64,000 nt of DNA from Silene latifolia (GCF_048544455.1 NC_133536.1:31312152-31376151), one strand, 5' to 3'; shown: positions 45,997-58,202, counted from the first letter of the stretch. Made by a program: numbers and translations. The notes: generated from the letters alone by a model not told the origin.

Positions 45997-46567
45997 TGAT
46001 GGGGCATATTCTGCACCACTGACCAAGTCAACAAACTGAGCAAGGTCAAGGGTATCCGCAGCAAAGTCAACGACTTAGATAGCCTAGCCGATGGAGCCCA
46101 TCGGCCTGTCACCTGGGTCTCGGCCAGACAACTAGCCAGCCGGGACACATATCCGCGTACTCATATCCAAGACCCCTCGGCCAGCCTGCCATAGGTCCAT
46201 CGGCCGAGGGTAGAACGGTCTTTCCACCTGCCAGCCACTTGGCCACTTGGCCACTACGTGACAAAAGGTGAAAGTCTATAAATACTCCTCAACCTTCATT
46301 GAGGAGAGGATCCACAAATTAACCTAATAACCACTATTCATCTGGTAATATCTCCCTTATCTCTCTACAATACACGTTTAGTCAAGTAACAACAACTTAC
46401 CTCTCTAAGTTTACTGACTTGAGCGTCGGAGTGAGTACGCTCGGCCAAAGCCGAGCCCTCAGTTTGTTCATCGTTTCAGGAGAGATCGAAGGAGGATTCA
46501 AGCAAAGACATCGTTCTACAAGCTACGAGTGGTAACAAATATCTGCTCTGGAATTACACCCGGAACA
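45997..46567 (+). repeat. 3' LTR of element E
   Basis: 571 bp, matching 43798-44368 with about three point differences, preceded by the polypurine tract at 45984-45996. Confidence 0.95.
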
Positions 46568-46572
46568 AATAG

Positions 46573-46867
46573 AATTGAAAATCCAACAGCGGATCATATA
46601 ATCTGACCTTTGCCAGTGCTGATTACGAAGAGTTCCAGCTGCAGGTATAGCTGTCGTTCCGTCAAGAAACCCTAGCTTGTTCTTCGATCCGAGAGCGAGA
46701 GTGAGCGCACGACTCCAGGAAGTATAATTCTGTCCATTGAAAAGTGTATCAACGATATGCATCCCTGGATGACCGGACATGCTCAAACACACCGGATCGT
46801 CAAAGAGATTGATGTTCTGATTAACAGAATTTCCAGAAGTTGTCGAATCATCACCGTTTTCAGGCAT
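46573..46867 (-). pseudogene. Element F gag N-terminal part
   Basis: ATG at 46867 opens a copia gag: MPENGDDSTTSG, FNGQNYTSWSRALTLALGSK and KLGFLDGTT, the usual N-terminal fold of UBN2/DUF4219-type copia gag. The frame is cut by element E at the AATAG site and continues at 43797 (SPLKESFLSSKSAKLMW). It starts about 210 bp from the primer binding site. Confidence 0.88.
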
Positions 46868-47080
46868 TTTGTCGAAATTTGAAGCAATTGATATGCGAAT
46901 TTGTGAATTGAAATGATCGAAGATTAAGAAAAAAGAATTCGCGATTTTTGTGGATTTTAATCATTTTTTTTTATTTGTTTGATTTTAACCTAATTTTTCC
47001 GGAAGTCGGAAAAAGAAAAATGCAAGTATATCAAAGTAATTGAAAATGAAATGCGGAAAAGATATGCAGAAACAGGATTA

Positions 47081-47097
47081 CTCCTGCTCTGATACCA
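47081..47097 (-). other. tRNA-iMet primer binding site of F
   Basis: TGGTATCAGAGCAGGAG on the minus strand, directly abutting the 5' LTR. Confidence 0.9.
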
Positions 47098-47416
47098 TGT
47101 GAAATGGACAGAGTGAAGAAATCTCAACAGAACGCGTGGAAGCCATTGATGAATAATGTAAAAGCTTGAAGATATTTTGGAGAAGAAAATATTGAGGAAG
47201 TAGACAACCGAGTAAATAAAGGAGTATATTGTATTAATCTTAGCTGTAAAATGTACATGTATGCCTATATATATATACAATGTAACTGTACAGTATGAAT
47301 ATAGTAACAACTTTTGTTTGTAACAAACTTTTCTGTTATTCCAACTCATGATGAGCTGTCATGAGCTGTCAGTTGTTGTTCAGTCAACCGAAGTCCTTTG
47401 CTTCACTATTTCCACA
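47098..47416 (-). repeat. 5' LTR of element F
   Basis: 319 bp, paired with 17421-17739, with roughly 5% differences and a small cluster of changes near 47380-47390. Target duplication AATAA follows at 47417-47421. Confidence 0.93.
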
Positions 47417-47421
47417 AATAA

Positions 47422-48938
47422 AATTCATAGGAAATGTAGCTATCCAATAATTGAGAGGGTCTCTCTTAAAACATATGCATTGATTCCATTTTTAGCCTAC
47501 GACAGTTCAAATAGCACCCAACTTGTGCTTTTAGGTATTTTATTTGTCTTATCTATTGTTTTTAAACAATTTCATGTTTTAAAACATATAGGTCCGTCTT
47601 AAATAAAAATCCGTTAATTTTCGAAACTTGCGTTAAATGCGGAACGCTACACACTTGGCTAAAGTGCTACAATCATACGGAATTGTCTGAAGTGTTTTAT
47701 CTCTGGAAGCTTCACTTTCAATTTGCGATTGATGGGACATATATAATTCTGGTAGAAATGGCCAACCTTAAGTTCCATGACTTAGTTTCAATCATGCAAC
47801 GATCAATCTATTTGCACTGTTTGTGCACTTTTGTGTTGTTCTTTTTATATGTAGCTTTTTGTCTGTTTCTTTATGTATTTAGGTAAGAGCGAGCCATATG
47901 ATGATATGAGCAAGTCAAGCTGCTAAAATTGCTAGTTAGTGATAACGGACTAATACAATCAAGGCTTTTATATATACAACTCAATGGGTTGTATTTAAGA
48001 AATTAAATATGAAAAGAATTTTTTAAAATATGTATTAATTGCATTGAATTGTGTATAATTTAATCTTAAATTCCTAACTTAATACCAAATATAGAAGATA
48101 TTAAATGTTTAAATAAAACCCAATGAGTTGTATATATCAAAACCCATCAACTAATTAGAATGATCAACTTAAATTAATTTTGATCATTTAAGGCATTAAG
48201 TGGGTGTTTTTTTTTTTCGTAGATGGTATATATTTGGATCAAGATTTATATTTGAGTGGTATGAAACTGAAAATTGATTTTTTCAAATTTTGTGTTTGTT
48301 TTTAATTTTGAGTGACATGAAGTTGAAGAGTTGACATCACTTGTTCCATTTTTATGTTCCATCTTCTGTCCCATTACTTTTATCTTGCGACACATTATCA
48401 TTCACATAATGAAATTAATAGCAATTTCTCTTTAAGTTAATGATGTGTTACAAGGAGAGTAGTGGACACTAGATGGGACACAAAATGGGACGATAATCCG
48501 CTTTTGAAGTTGAAACCATTGTTGAGACCTCCCAGTCCGAATTGTAAGATTTTACGATTCTACAGTCCAAAAAGTGGTTGATCAATCCCAATCCTAAGTA
48601 TGATCTTAATTTTGTAAGATCTTACGATTATATTTTTTATTTTAAATGTAAAATCTTAACATGATATTACGATTCAACAATTCTACGACTCGATTAAGCG
48701 TTAGTCATACAAACATTTTATCCGTCTTATTAAAATTCTCTAGAAGTAAACTATTCAAGTGGACAAAACAAGACAATTCTAGATTACCATTGAAATTATG
48801 TGTTTTAGTTAATTTGTAGGATTTAACGATTATAGAATCTTATGAAACCACATTTTTCATCGAACAAATCCTTCATCCTTGGTATGACTCGTTGCAAGCT
48901 CATGCCTCATATACCTTTTTTGAGTAAAACGAGAGAGG
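47422..48938. other. Intergenic, AT-rich, no gene
   Basis: Continuation of the original target site of element F. Around 48545-48700 the strings GTAAGATCTTACGAT and TTACGATTCTAC recur, a repeat pattern of unknown class. No coding frame shows family features. Confidence 0.45.
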
Positions 48939-49092
48939 GATGGTTTTATATTAGATCAATATCCGCTAGCTCCAAGATAGCTAGCGGGAAATCCGAAGTA
49001 CAAATAATTTCCTCTCCGGCAGCCTTACATAATCGTGCAACGCTATGAGCCACCTTATTTGCGATGAAATAATCACCCCTTAGTTCTTCTAA
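48939..49092 (-). pseudogene. RNase H-like (RVT_3) C-terminal fragment
   Basis: The minus-strand reading ANKVAHSVARLCKAAGEEI, then a SDFPLAILELADIDL-like end and a stop, resembles the C-terminus of plant RNase H-like proteins and LINE-type elements ('GNRVAH-LA...FPP-I---A--D'). Only about 50 codons remain. It is followed by TTTACTCAAAAAAGG, perhaps a LINE tail. The rest is absent, so this is a 5'-truncated copy or relic. Confidence 0.55.
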
Positions 49093-49367
49093 CATAGGTA
49101 AACTGTTTGGAAAGTATAAAGTTTAAATTTTCCAACCACTTAAACCATTAAGGGTCATTAGAAATTATTTTACATTATGTGTATAATATTTATCTGAATG
49201 TCAGATATTATTAAAAGTAAATAGTTAGGAGCTAGCTTTTGTATGATGTTTTGTAAATAGATAAAATACGACTTAGGACCTTATATGAAGGTCATTTTTG
49301 TTCATTGTTGGACCTTATATATAAAGGTCATTTTTGTCGAGGTAAAAGAGAAGATTCATTGAGTTTT

Positions 49368-49804
49368 GACAATTTTGTCTTCATGGTTGTGGTGCTGAGC
49401 AACAAGATTCATATCCGACTTGACAAAACCTACGAACTAGAGTCGTCCCAAACAAAGTCGAAATTAAACCAATAACCAATACGGAGTAACCAATAATTGA
49501 CGTATACCTCGTTGTCCAAAATCTCTATGGTTCCGACAAAATCCAACTCCCCCCGTCTTAATCATTTGTTTACTTTTCATATTCTTTGTCAGGGTAATCA
49601 AAGGTAAACAAATAATTAGAACGGAAGGAGTGATTTCTTATCCACTTAACCCAATCCATAGCCAATCTAAATAACCCTGATCACTATACTTGAATATTCA
49701 TAAAATTTAGGAGTGGCCGTTACACCAACACGCTGTGCAATGCGCATGTTACTAACAAATTGGGTGTTGATCAGCACCACAACCATGAAGACAAAATTGT
49801 CGCA
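49368..49804. repeat. Inverted repeat pair with about 360-bp spacer
   Basis: Arms of about 39 bp at 49368-49406 and 49766-49804 (ACAATTTTGTCTTCATGG...TGGTGCTGA and its reverse complement, with one or two mismatches). It looks like a fold-back transposon or a disrupted palindrome. A Stowaway-like MITE is inside. Confidence 0.75.
49547..49630. mobile_element. Short Stowaway-like MITE (84 bp)
   Basis: CTCCCCCCGTCTTAATCATTTG at the left pairs with CAAATAATTAGAACGGAAGGAG at the right. The TA duplication is not preserved. Confidence 0.6.
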
Positions 49805-49888
49805 ACTAATTGAAACGTAGATGCTATCCAATTGCATACAAATTCAATGTCCTAAACGTACCAAAATAAACCCTTCTTCCTACGGCAA

Positions 49889-50077
49889 CTACCTCATTGT
49901 GTTATCAGTAACAATCTTCTTGTCGATGGATCCGTTTTGACATAATGTAAAAAAAAGTCCGACAATCACACACGAGACCAACGGGATAGAAATGCTATAT
50001 AAGACCGTAAAGGCATCATATCCGCCCATAGTATCAAATCTGGCATAGCTGCAGCATTTTGAGACGGAGGCGGCCAT
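49889..50077 (-). CDS. Possible small one-pass membrane protein
   Basis: ATG at 50077 in good context (AATATGGCC) opens 62 codons with one hydrophobic stretch (TVLYSISIPLVSCVIVGLFF). I do not recognise it. No homolog, promoter or splice evidence supports it; a TATA-like string at 50116-50123 faces the plus strand. It is as likely to be a chance frame. Confidence 0.2.
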   Translation of the reverse strand: MAASVSKCCSYARFDTMGGYDAFTVLYSISIPLVSCVIVGLFFTLCQNGSIDKKIVTDNTMR

Positions 50078-50401
50078 ATTTATGACACAACATTTGTTTC
50101 CACAAGCATGACAGCTATATAAAACTAAAGAGAAAAGAGAAGTGTGTCTCGAATCAATAACCTCATAATGTCAATTGTATGTACATCCTTGGAGAAACAA
50201 GGAAAGATGAGCAGCTCTAAAAGGCTCAACATATAAGTAAAAGAAGCCGTTTGCTTCTACAATTTTTCCTTTAAGTGATCGAAGTAAGTATATTGCTATT
50301 TGTGTTGTATATTTTCAGGATATACATAGAAAATACGGTTAAGGAATTTAAAGGAACTATATGTTGTGTTTTGCAATGCCAAAACTTGTTCCCATGTTAT
50401 T

Positions 50402-52453
50402 CTATTGTATGAAATAAGCACGAATCACCTCAACAACCGGTGCCATGCACATTGGACATTTCCCGTTGCCCTGGACCAAAATATCCGCGCATTTTGTACA
50501 AGTACACATGTGCCCACATCTGCAATATTAGCGGAACAGGGAAATGAGAAGAGGTCAAGTCACTACATAACAATGCAAGCATTCTGGCTAATGGCAATGG
50601 ACTTACCTGTACAATAAAGAATCTATGTTGGTGTTGGAACATATACAGCAGACGCCTTTTCTTACACAGTCCCATTTCGAACTGTCGTTAAGCGATCTGT
50701 TTTCCAGCGAGTCTGTGAACCAAACGAGAAAACAAGACACAGTTCAGCATTATACGCAATTGATGAAAAGGAAACAATACAATTTTGTGATAGATTGTAT
50801 CCTAAACAGGTAACTGATATTATTGGCTTTTGAAGGATCAAATAAGACAATAATGTGGTAAAAGGAGACGATCTTTCTACTTTGGAAATTTCGTACTCTT
50901 TTAAGGTTTCAAAAATTGCACTTAACTGCCCCGAGTTTTGAGAATTTCATTCTGGTGCCCGAATAGCATTGTCAAAATTTAACCGACTTAGCAAAGATCT
51001 TAAGCATAATAATGCACATAAACCAATATTAAATGAAATATTACAATGAATTCTCGTATCAAATTTACCACTTTTATGATGCTCAACAAACATTTGTAAT
51101 TTCGAAAAATGTCTGGTTTATATCATTATATGACAGTTTTTTTTGGCAGTTTATATGACAGTTGAGGTAACCAAACTGGGAAACAACAAAAACTTTAAGA
51201 CACTTGGTGGAATTTGTGAAACCTCAGAACACCAAAGTTAAAATTTTACTAATAGAAATCCTATACTGAGGTTGAAAGTATGAAGGCAAAAGGATACCTG
51301 GCGGGTTAACTGATCGACTAAGAGCCGCAGAGACCTCCTGTTTCACTGATCGTTGCAGCTCAAGTTGCATATCCATGCAGGTCTCTAACATACTCTGCAT
51401 GTTATTGAGTCTTTGTTGGAGCCTAGCCATGTCGATCCTCAAATCATTGATGATTTCCCATTCCTGAGCATATATGACTGAAATCAGAAATCTAGAACTA
51501 TTTTATACTCACGAAACCTAGAAAGTGCAAACAAGACTTATTGAGGTCAATATAGTGCGTTCTCAAGATCTATGTATGATTGTAATCAGAAATCTAACAG
51601 GTATCATTATTCATTAGCTTACAACATTTGGCAGGCTCATTCATGGTATAAAATACCCACAAAACCACATCACGGCTGAGTTACCAAAGGTTTCAATGGT
51701 TACAATGATTGCATATTGACAAAAATAACCTAACCTTTGATAAGTCTTCAATCCACACCAAACTCCCCCCTTACTAAATATGGGACATTTCTGTAACTTA
51801 AAAGCAAGCGTTGGATTATTCTAGGTGAATTTAACAAAAATAACCTAACCTTTGATAAGTCTTCAATCCACACCAAACTCCCCCCTTAATAAATATGGGA
51901 CATTTCTGTAACTTAAAAGCAAGCGTTGGATTATTCTTGTTAAAATCAAAAGGTTGGGTTATTTTTGTTAAATTTGCCTTAATACTATGGTCTCAATATT
52001 TTACGCAAAACAGTGCAAACTTAAATATCTGCACTCCCATTTTGATATAACAATTACGAGAATATAAAGGATGAAAACAGATCTCTCAAGGTCATAAAAT
52101 TGTGTCAAGGAATATAGTACTCCCTCCAATCCACACCAAACTCCCCCCTTACTAAATATGGACCATCCACACCAAACTCCCCATTACTCTTTTTAGTAAA
52201 AAGCTTGACCAAATGGTCCTTTTTACTACAATCTATTTACACATTCACTACCCATTTTACCCTTACTTTTTCCTTGTTTCTTAAAACATGTGAAAACCTA
52301 TATGGGGAGTTTGGTGTGGATTGGAGGGAGTACAATCTTAACTCTTAAGATCTATGTATAAATGTATTAGCTGCAGATAAAAGCTAATGAGCAAGTCTCT
52401 TTACAAGCAACATTTGACAGTCCACATGATCGATTCTCCAAGATTTTAGAAAG

Positions 52454-52496
<43 letters not shown>

Positions 52497-55400
52497 AAAA
52501 AGGGACCCTATCGACAGTTTCCAGTTAATACAGAACACAACATTGGTTATGATTTCTATGTTTAGCTTATTGACACCCTATATCTCGGCTACTCAGTAAC
52601 ATCTCTAAAAACAGGACTGATGTGAATGACAGCACCCACATCATAATCCAAGGCCAGATTTAAGGGCCAAGGATAAAAGTATATTGCATATTAACCAACT
52701 CTAACCAAAAATGAGTGTTACAAAAACAAACACTTGTATGATAGAGTCTTATATGTGAGACCATCCATTAACCCTAAAATTCATTGAGGTAAAAAGATAT
52801 ATGTAAGACTTTGCGTTGGTCTCACACATGAGATCGTCCATTGAAACTAAATTAATAGATTAAAACACTCACAGTTCCAGGCCGTTGACGTGTTTCTCGT
52901 CTCACCCGATAGGTTTGGTTTGTCCTCGGTCTCCAGTGTGCCTGAGGAAGCGGCGGTGGAGGCGGTGGAGAAAGTGTAGGCCCACTTCTATGTTCATTTT
53001 CACGAGTGTCATCTAGTATAGAGTCATCCTGGTCTATGTGTAGCTGCGCTTGATTTCTTGACACGAAAGGAGAAGGTAACATTTCATGAAGCTCCCAATC
53101 ATCAGGAACATTAGTTCGCCTCTCCGCATAAGACTGTAATAGCTGGTCTAAGCTTTCACGAAAATCGCTGTGAAGAAGACTCGAAACTCTTCTTCTGAAG
53201 TAGAAATCACATTCAACAATTAGTGCATGGTGAAGGTTTATTTTCCTTAGAGAGGGGTTTAATTTTGTAGAATGATCCCATACATTTGGATTCACAACTT
53301 TTTAAATACACAAGTTTTTGGGTAAGTTGGAAGGCATATATGTCAATTTGATGGAGAGTACAAGTAAAAGCAAGTGGATAGACACACGAACACTTTCAAG
53401 ATGGTATTCTTGTTATTTTACATTTGGAATTACCCAAAACTGAAAATGTAGTGAACTAGATTGAATGTCCAAAAACCAAAAATATAGGGAATCTGAATAA
53501 ACGGACGGAGTGGATAATTAGCATAAAGCAACAAGGAAAAATACCTGTTGACAAGTTCTCTTAGCTCTAGGTGGCGCACATTGTCATCGTCAGAGAAATA
53601 AAATGAATCAACCCTTTCGAAACCCGATCTAGAACCCGAGGTCATTCCCAGCCAATCTCTGGGAGTTTCCTCAGAAGCATGCCAGAAGTCTTCTTGCATA
53701 TTGATCTGTCCACCATGTTCATTTTCAGGTGCCCCGTGAGAAAGATGTTCACCATCATCGCGCACATTGTCATCATCAGAGTAAAAATATGAAAAGGCCC
53801 TTTCCCGTTCTCTCTCAAAAACTTGTTCACCCTCTCCTGACACATCTGACTCGTGATCACTCACATTTTCTGAAATATCGACTTGATGATCTAACTCATT
53901 ATGTAAGTTAGCTTCGTCAATATCGGGGTAACGTTCGTGGGTGCTTTCATGTCTCTCATCAAGAATAGTAAACTGCCCACTTCCCCTTCTTGGAGTCTCT
54001 TGATGATTTATATATTCGATTCCGTCATTTGAAGAACCATTGGAATTGACACTAGTAGCTCTCTCTAGTCTGCACTCCTCACTAGTGCCTTCATTGCAGT
54101 CTGTTAAATGATCATAATCAACTGATGGGCCCACAACAGGATCAACACTTGGTGGATCGGTTGTTGGAGCGCCATCAACAAAGCTCCTAGGATTTTCGTC
54201 ATCAGCAATATTTAGTACCGGAGTTGAGGGCTCATTTGGTGATTGCACACCATCAAGGACCTCGTACGCACTGTTAGCTTGGCTTTGATCATCTCTAAAA
54301 GCATCAGAACCATTTTCAGATGAACCATCAGACACATCACTTGCTTGAACCTGAGAATTATTGTCCAACCTGGACAAGAAACCTTCCCTGCAGTAAACAC
54401 AATTGACGGACAGTTAAACCAATTGGTTATTATCCCATTGAGCTTATATTGTAAAGATAACAATAATAGGACAGATTACAATCAACATTATCTCAGTACC
54501 ACAATAGCTCCTGCTTGTGGCAGTAAGGGGGGTCGGATGTAAGCAACCTTTCCCCTGTTAACCACAAAAAGGTTGCTTCCAGATGACCCATGATGAAAAT
54601 TGCATCATAACGACGCTGTTAGTTCAAGTCAGCACAGAGAGTTTAGTAAACCTTTTATTTCCAATGGAACTTTTAATTTAGATTAGTAGGATTGAAACTC
54701 TTGTGGACATGCGCAGCCACACACAGAGACACGGAGGTTTCCGAAAAATTCAGGATTTTTGTACATAGTTGACCATATAAAACGCAGGAAGTGCGAAATG
54801 GACATAGAAAGGCCAACTTGCTATTTCTAAAGTCAGAAAAATATAAATAATGCATCGGGCCATCGGCAGATCATTTCCACTTTACCACCTATCTAACCAT
54901 CCAACTTGAAAGCTCTTTCATGGAGTATCATCATATCATAATACAGGTAAATATTAAATCTCCCTTTTCCTTCACCTCAAATAATGTACTCTCATTCTCA
55001 TATTAAAACACCCCAAAACTTAAGACATTAGTTTAAGAACAATTTGTGGCCCCTACAATATCAATCGAAAGAATAATAATGATAAGATGATAAATAAGAG
55101 AATATACCTCAAACCAGACACAGTTTGCCGTTGCCTGAGCAAACCCAATTCACTTTCTGCAGCTGAAATGGGATTCCTCACCTCGGTTGACCCCCTATTC
55201 TGGAAACATCTGAGTCGAAGTAATGACTGCAAATGATGTACAAGAAATACTCGAGTTAATTGTCGCATAAACCCTGTTTGCAATAATCTGCTTATGAATA
55301 CACAACCACAACAACACAAGGACAACGGAGTAAGGTGGCCAGATATGCGCAACCTTGTCCTACGTTTGAAAAAAAACAGCCTTAACCATAATGGAAATGG

Positions 55401-56406
55401 CTCAGATTGCTGTGAACGATAACTACTTTACCATACAAAGAAGCACATCCAATTTACTCAAGTCATTTTGCCTTATTTCATAATAATGCAAAATCAAAGA
55501 ATAAACTGTTTTGACTCCATTCATAGTAATGCAAAATCGAAGAATAATATGTTTTGGATCCATCAAAAATGGAAACATCAATAATATGTAAGACACAATA
55601 CTCAATAAAAAAATCCAAACCTGGATACGGTTACGGTGAGCAAAGCTACTAACAGGCCGGGTTCCCTCCAAAGACTGGAGCTCTAGCTGCCGTTCCTGTT
55701 CCTTCTTGGCCAGTAAATCAAGAAGAGCCTGTCTTCCACATAATTTACGAATTTGTCTCCTACTAGTTTGAGGTTGACCTTCATTAGGATTTAGAACTTG
55801 TCCACCACGGACCTGCTCAATTTGAGATCCATTATCAGTAACCTGATCTTCTCTATTCCAAACACGGGCTCCTCTTGGGTGACTAGACGTCTGAACCCAA
55901 TTCCTCACAACTTGAACCCTCTCCACATCATTGTCACCTACACATTGAGCCCTTGAACTTCTAGGTGTCTCAGCATTTCCACCACTGCTCATCCACTCCC
56001 GGAAAATTTTCCTAACTCGTTCCCTTTCAACTTCTCCTAAGTCAAGGGATTGCTCCGAAGTCATACTTTGACGATCCTCCTGCTCATTCATATGCCCCAA
56101 TTGACTCTCAGAATTTATTAAAGACCCATTCTCACTTTCACTTGAATCCTCTAAACCACCTCTACAAGGGGTTCCTCTAGGGCTATAGGAGTCACTATTC
56201 CCCTCTCGATGCAACCTCGGCCTCACTCTCTCACGGGCACGATTCACCACGCATTCATCCTCAAGTTCCCTCCACATCTGTAGAATTGAGGATGCCCGGG
56301 TGCTTACATTCCCTTGGTTTCCACGCCGCATTGACGATGACGACTGAGACTCCCTAAGAATCGAAGACTCTAGGGTAGGAACACTATGCAAACCTGCTAT
56401 TGCCAT
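50402..56406 (-). CDS. RING-HC E3 ubiquitin ligase, seven coding exons
   Basis: Exons (minus): 56406-55621, 55226-55108, 54387-53545, 53194-52873, 51463-51298, 50712-50607, 50519-50402. All introns are GT-AG. The phases agree and give 2,460 nt, 819 residues. The protein starts MAIAGLHS with [20 protein letters not shown], matching Arabidopsis At5g04460-type RING proteins from memory. The middle is long, acidic and low-complexity, with SDDDNVR twice (exon 3), then [20 protein letters not shown] and a Pro-run. A coiled coil follows (exon 5, about [20 protein letters not shown]). The RING is at C767-C805 (CCIC, CGHMCTC, CPMC; C3HC4), the catalytic E2-binding domain, at the C-terminus. Substrate unknown. 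Confidence 0.93.
51719..51973. mobile_element. MITE with tandemly duplicated left part, in intron
   Basis: Two copies of about 105 bp start at 51719 and 51834 (115-bp period, ACAAAAATAACCTAACC...). The second copy ends in the inverse of its start (GGTTGGGTTATTTTTGTTAAAT near 51951-51973), giving a TIR element of about 140 bp. The unit carries the AATCCACACCAAACTCCCCCC string also found in the next MITE. Confidence 0.7.
52120..52330. mobile_element. Stowaway-type MITE (211 bp), in intron
   Basis: Perfect 27-bp terminal inverted repeats start CTCCCTCCAATCCACACC. TA flanks both ends (52118-52119, 52331-52332). Confidence 0.9.
52455..52492. repeat. Poly(A) tract, 38 bp, in intron
   Basis: An uninterrupted A-run in the intron between coding exons 4 and 5. 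It may be a retroposon tail or a sequencing-prone homopolymer. Confidence 0.9.
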
Positions 56407-57200
56407 ATTTAATTTAACCTAATAACAATCCCACCAAATCCAAAAACACCAATTCAACAATAATTAGCCATTGAAACCTCCTTCCTGATCCAAAAAACCA
56501 TCAACAGCGCCCACCTTCAATCTAAAAAACTCGGTCACGCTATCGGTTCGGTTTTCAAATAATCAGATCATTGGATCTGCACATTGAATTCAAACACCCC
56601 ATTTATATTCATGGTCATATCTAGATTCTATTTTGACTTAGATTGAATCTATCTATCATTAAATATACAATAACATTAAACACATCAATTTACAATAATT
56701 TCCATCAATAAATCATTCAAAATTCAAAACATTACCAAAAAAATCTCTTCCCTTCAACCAACAAAAACCCATAAATTTCAAATTTAAATACCCAAATCCC
56801 CATTTTTGCACCTCAAACAATAAAAACAACAAATACCCAGAAAAACCAAGAAACAAAATTACAAAATTTGGCATTAAACAATGCCAAAAAGCAAACTTTA
56901 TGAAAAATTAAAGAGATTAGGAACAAATCACATAAGATATAGACATACATTAACCAAGAAATGACCTTTTAATTAAATAATAATATGAACAGCAAAGAAT
57001 GGTAGTGAAAGGGACAACCATAGATAGAGAATGTACAACCATAATATTTAATACAAAAAATTTAAAAATTTAAAAATTAAATCAAGGAACAATTCATTTA
57101 CCTGAAACTTGAAGCAAAGAGGAATTTATTAAACCCATGTTCTAGAGAGAGAAAGAAAGCAAAAGAGTGCTTCAAATGTGAGCTTTTTATTGCTTCAATT
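56407..57200 (-). promoter_or_regulatory. 5' UTR, 5' UTR intron and upstream region of RING gene
   Basis: A likely 5' UTR exon ends at 57102 (TTTCAG|GTAAAT) and a likely acceptor lies at 56420-56419 (TTATTAG|G), leaving 12 nt of UTR before the ATG at 56406. An upstream ATG at 57138 opens a 13-codon uORF that ends just before the main start after splicing. The intron (56419-57101) is AT-rich with no further coding. No TATA box was chosen. Confidence 0.5.
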
Positions 57201-58202
57201 TCAATGATTTTTATTGAAGAAGAAATCAGAAGAAAAAGGGTAAATTTTGTGGGAAATTTAATTTAATTTGAAATAGTTGAGAAAGTAGAAGAAATTGGGG
57301 AGAAAGGTGTTTAGTGAGAGAAAAGAGGTTGGGAAATGAAGATTTCAATTTAATTATTTTTGCGCATTTTACGTAGTAGGAGAGGAGACTAGGATGATGA
57401 TGAGTATCGTTTATGATTATGATTTATGATATGATATTGTTATGTGGAATTTTGTGACATTAATTTTTGGGAGAAGTTTTGGGAGATTTAATTTGATATT
57501 ATTTGTGGTTTTAATTTTCGATGAGTATCGAGTTGATTTGTTACTCCTATGGTTCAAAAATTTATAAAATCCTTATACTCCCTCAATTATTTTATATATG
57601 ATTGTTTTCGTTTTACGAGGTAAGCCTTTGACTTTCAATTATATAAAAATATACTCTAGAAAAAATTATGAAAATTATATCATTAGATTCGTCATAAAAT
57701 TTGTTTTCAAAATAGTATACATTTTATAGTATTAACTTATATATTTTGAGAGATATTGAAGAGAGAAGTGAGTGTCTCGAAATGTGAGAATGACATATAT
57801 AAAATAATGGAGGGAGTATATAAAATGTTTTATTTATAGATTTAAAATTCATTTATTGTTATCAATATAAAGTAAGATATTGTGATATTGTAAGAATTTT
57901 TTGGTGATATTGTAAATTTTTACTTTTGAGAAACTCTTGCTAAGGGACGATTTATGGTTAGACAAATTTAATTAAGGTAGTCCAACATAAAACATATGTA
58001 ACACTAAATTTCATTTTTACAATATGACACTTTGTGATCGTAAGCAACCTATTCACATATATCAATTACTATGCTGATATTATCTACGCCCTATTTATAT
58101 AAGAATATTCTTTTTTTGAGTGAATAATATAAATATTTGTCTTTTATATTTATTTATGTATAAAATTCAATTGAATTGTCTTACGTTTGGTCCATGTACA
58201 TG
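57201..58202. other. Intergenic upstream of RING gene, with MITE
   Basis: AT-rich sequence without genes. The only recognisable item is the MITE at 57578-57816. Confidence 0.4.
57578..57816. mobile_element. Stowaway-type MITE (239 bp)
   Basis: CTCCCTCAATTATTTTATATATG pairs with its near-inverse at the right end, with one mismatch. TA flanks both ends (57576-57577, 57817-57818). Confidence 0.88.

Larger units (their letters stand above)
43798..46567 (+). mobile_element. LTR retrotransposon E with antisense ORF
   Basis: Two 571-bp LTRs (43798-44368, 45997-46567; I counted about three differences), TGATGGGGC...GAACA, with target duplication AATAG at 43793-43797 and 46568-46572. A primer site TTGGCGCCGTCTGTGGGAA begins 3 nt after the 5' LTR. 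A purine tract (CTGGGGGCAAAT) abuts the 3' LTR. The interior is only 1.6 kb with no pol. Its only long frame (44454-45308) runs antisense. It is the youngest insertion inside element F by LTR similarity. Confidence 0.95.
17421..47416 (-). mobile_element. Outer Ty1/copia element (F) with four nested insertions
   Basis: LTRs of 319 bp at 17421-17739 (3') and 47098-47416 (5') are flanked by AATAA at 17416-17420 and 47417-47421. A perfect tRNA-iMet primer site (TGGTATCAGAGC) abuts the 5' LTR at 47097-47081. Removing elements A, B, D and E with one target-duplication copy each leaves about 5.4 kb of colinear copia sequence: gag, protease, integrase, RT, RNase H, in that order on the minus strand. 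The LTRs differ at roughly 5% of positions by eye plus small indels, so this is older than its insertions. Frameshifts and lost key residues make it non-functional. Confidence 0.95.
49093..50401. other. Intergenic with inverted repeat; 3' flank of RING gene
   Basis: Contains the inverted repeat and MITE listed separately and a possible 62-codon frame. The 3' UTR of the RING gene probably extends into 50401-50150, but its end was not located. Confidence 0.4.

Noticed and set aside
53729-53911. Open frames opposite to the RING gene exons
   Set aside because: They are antisense shadows of confirmed exons.
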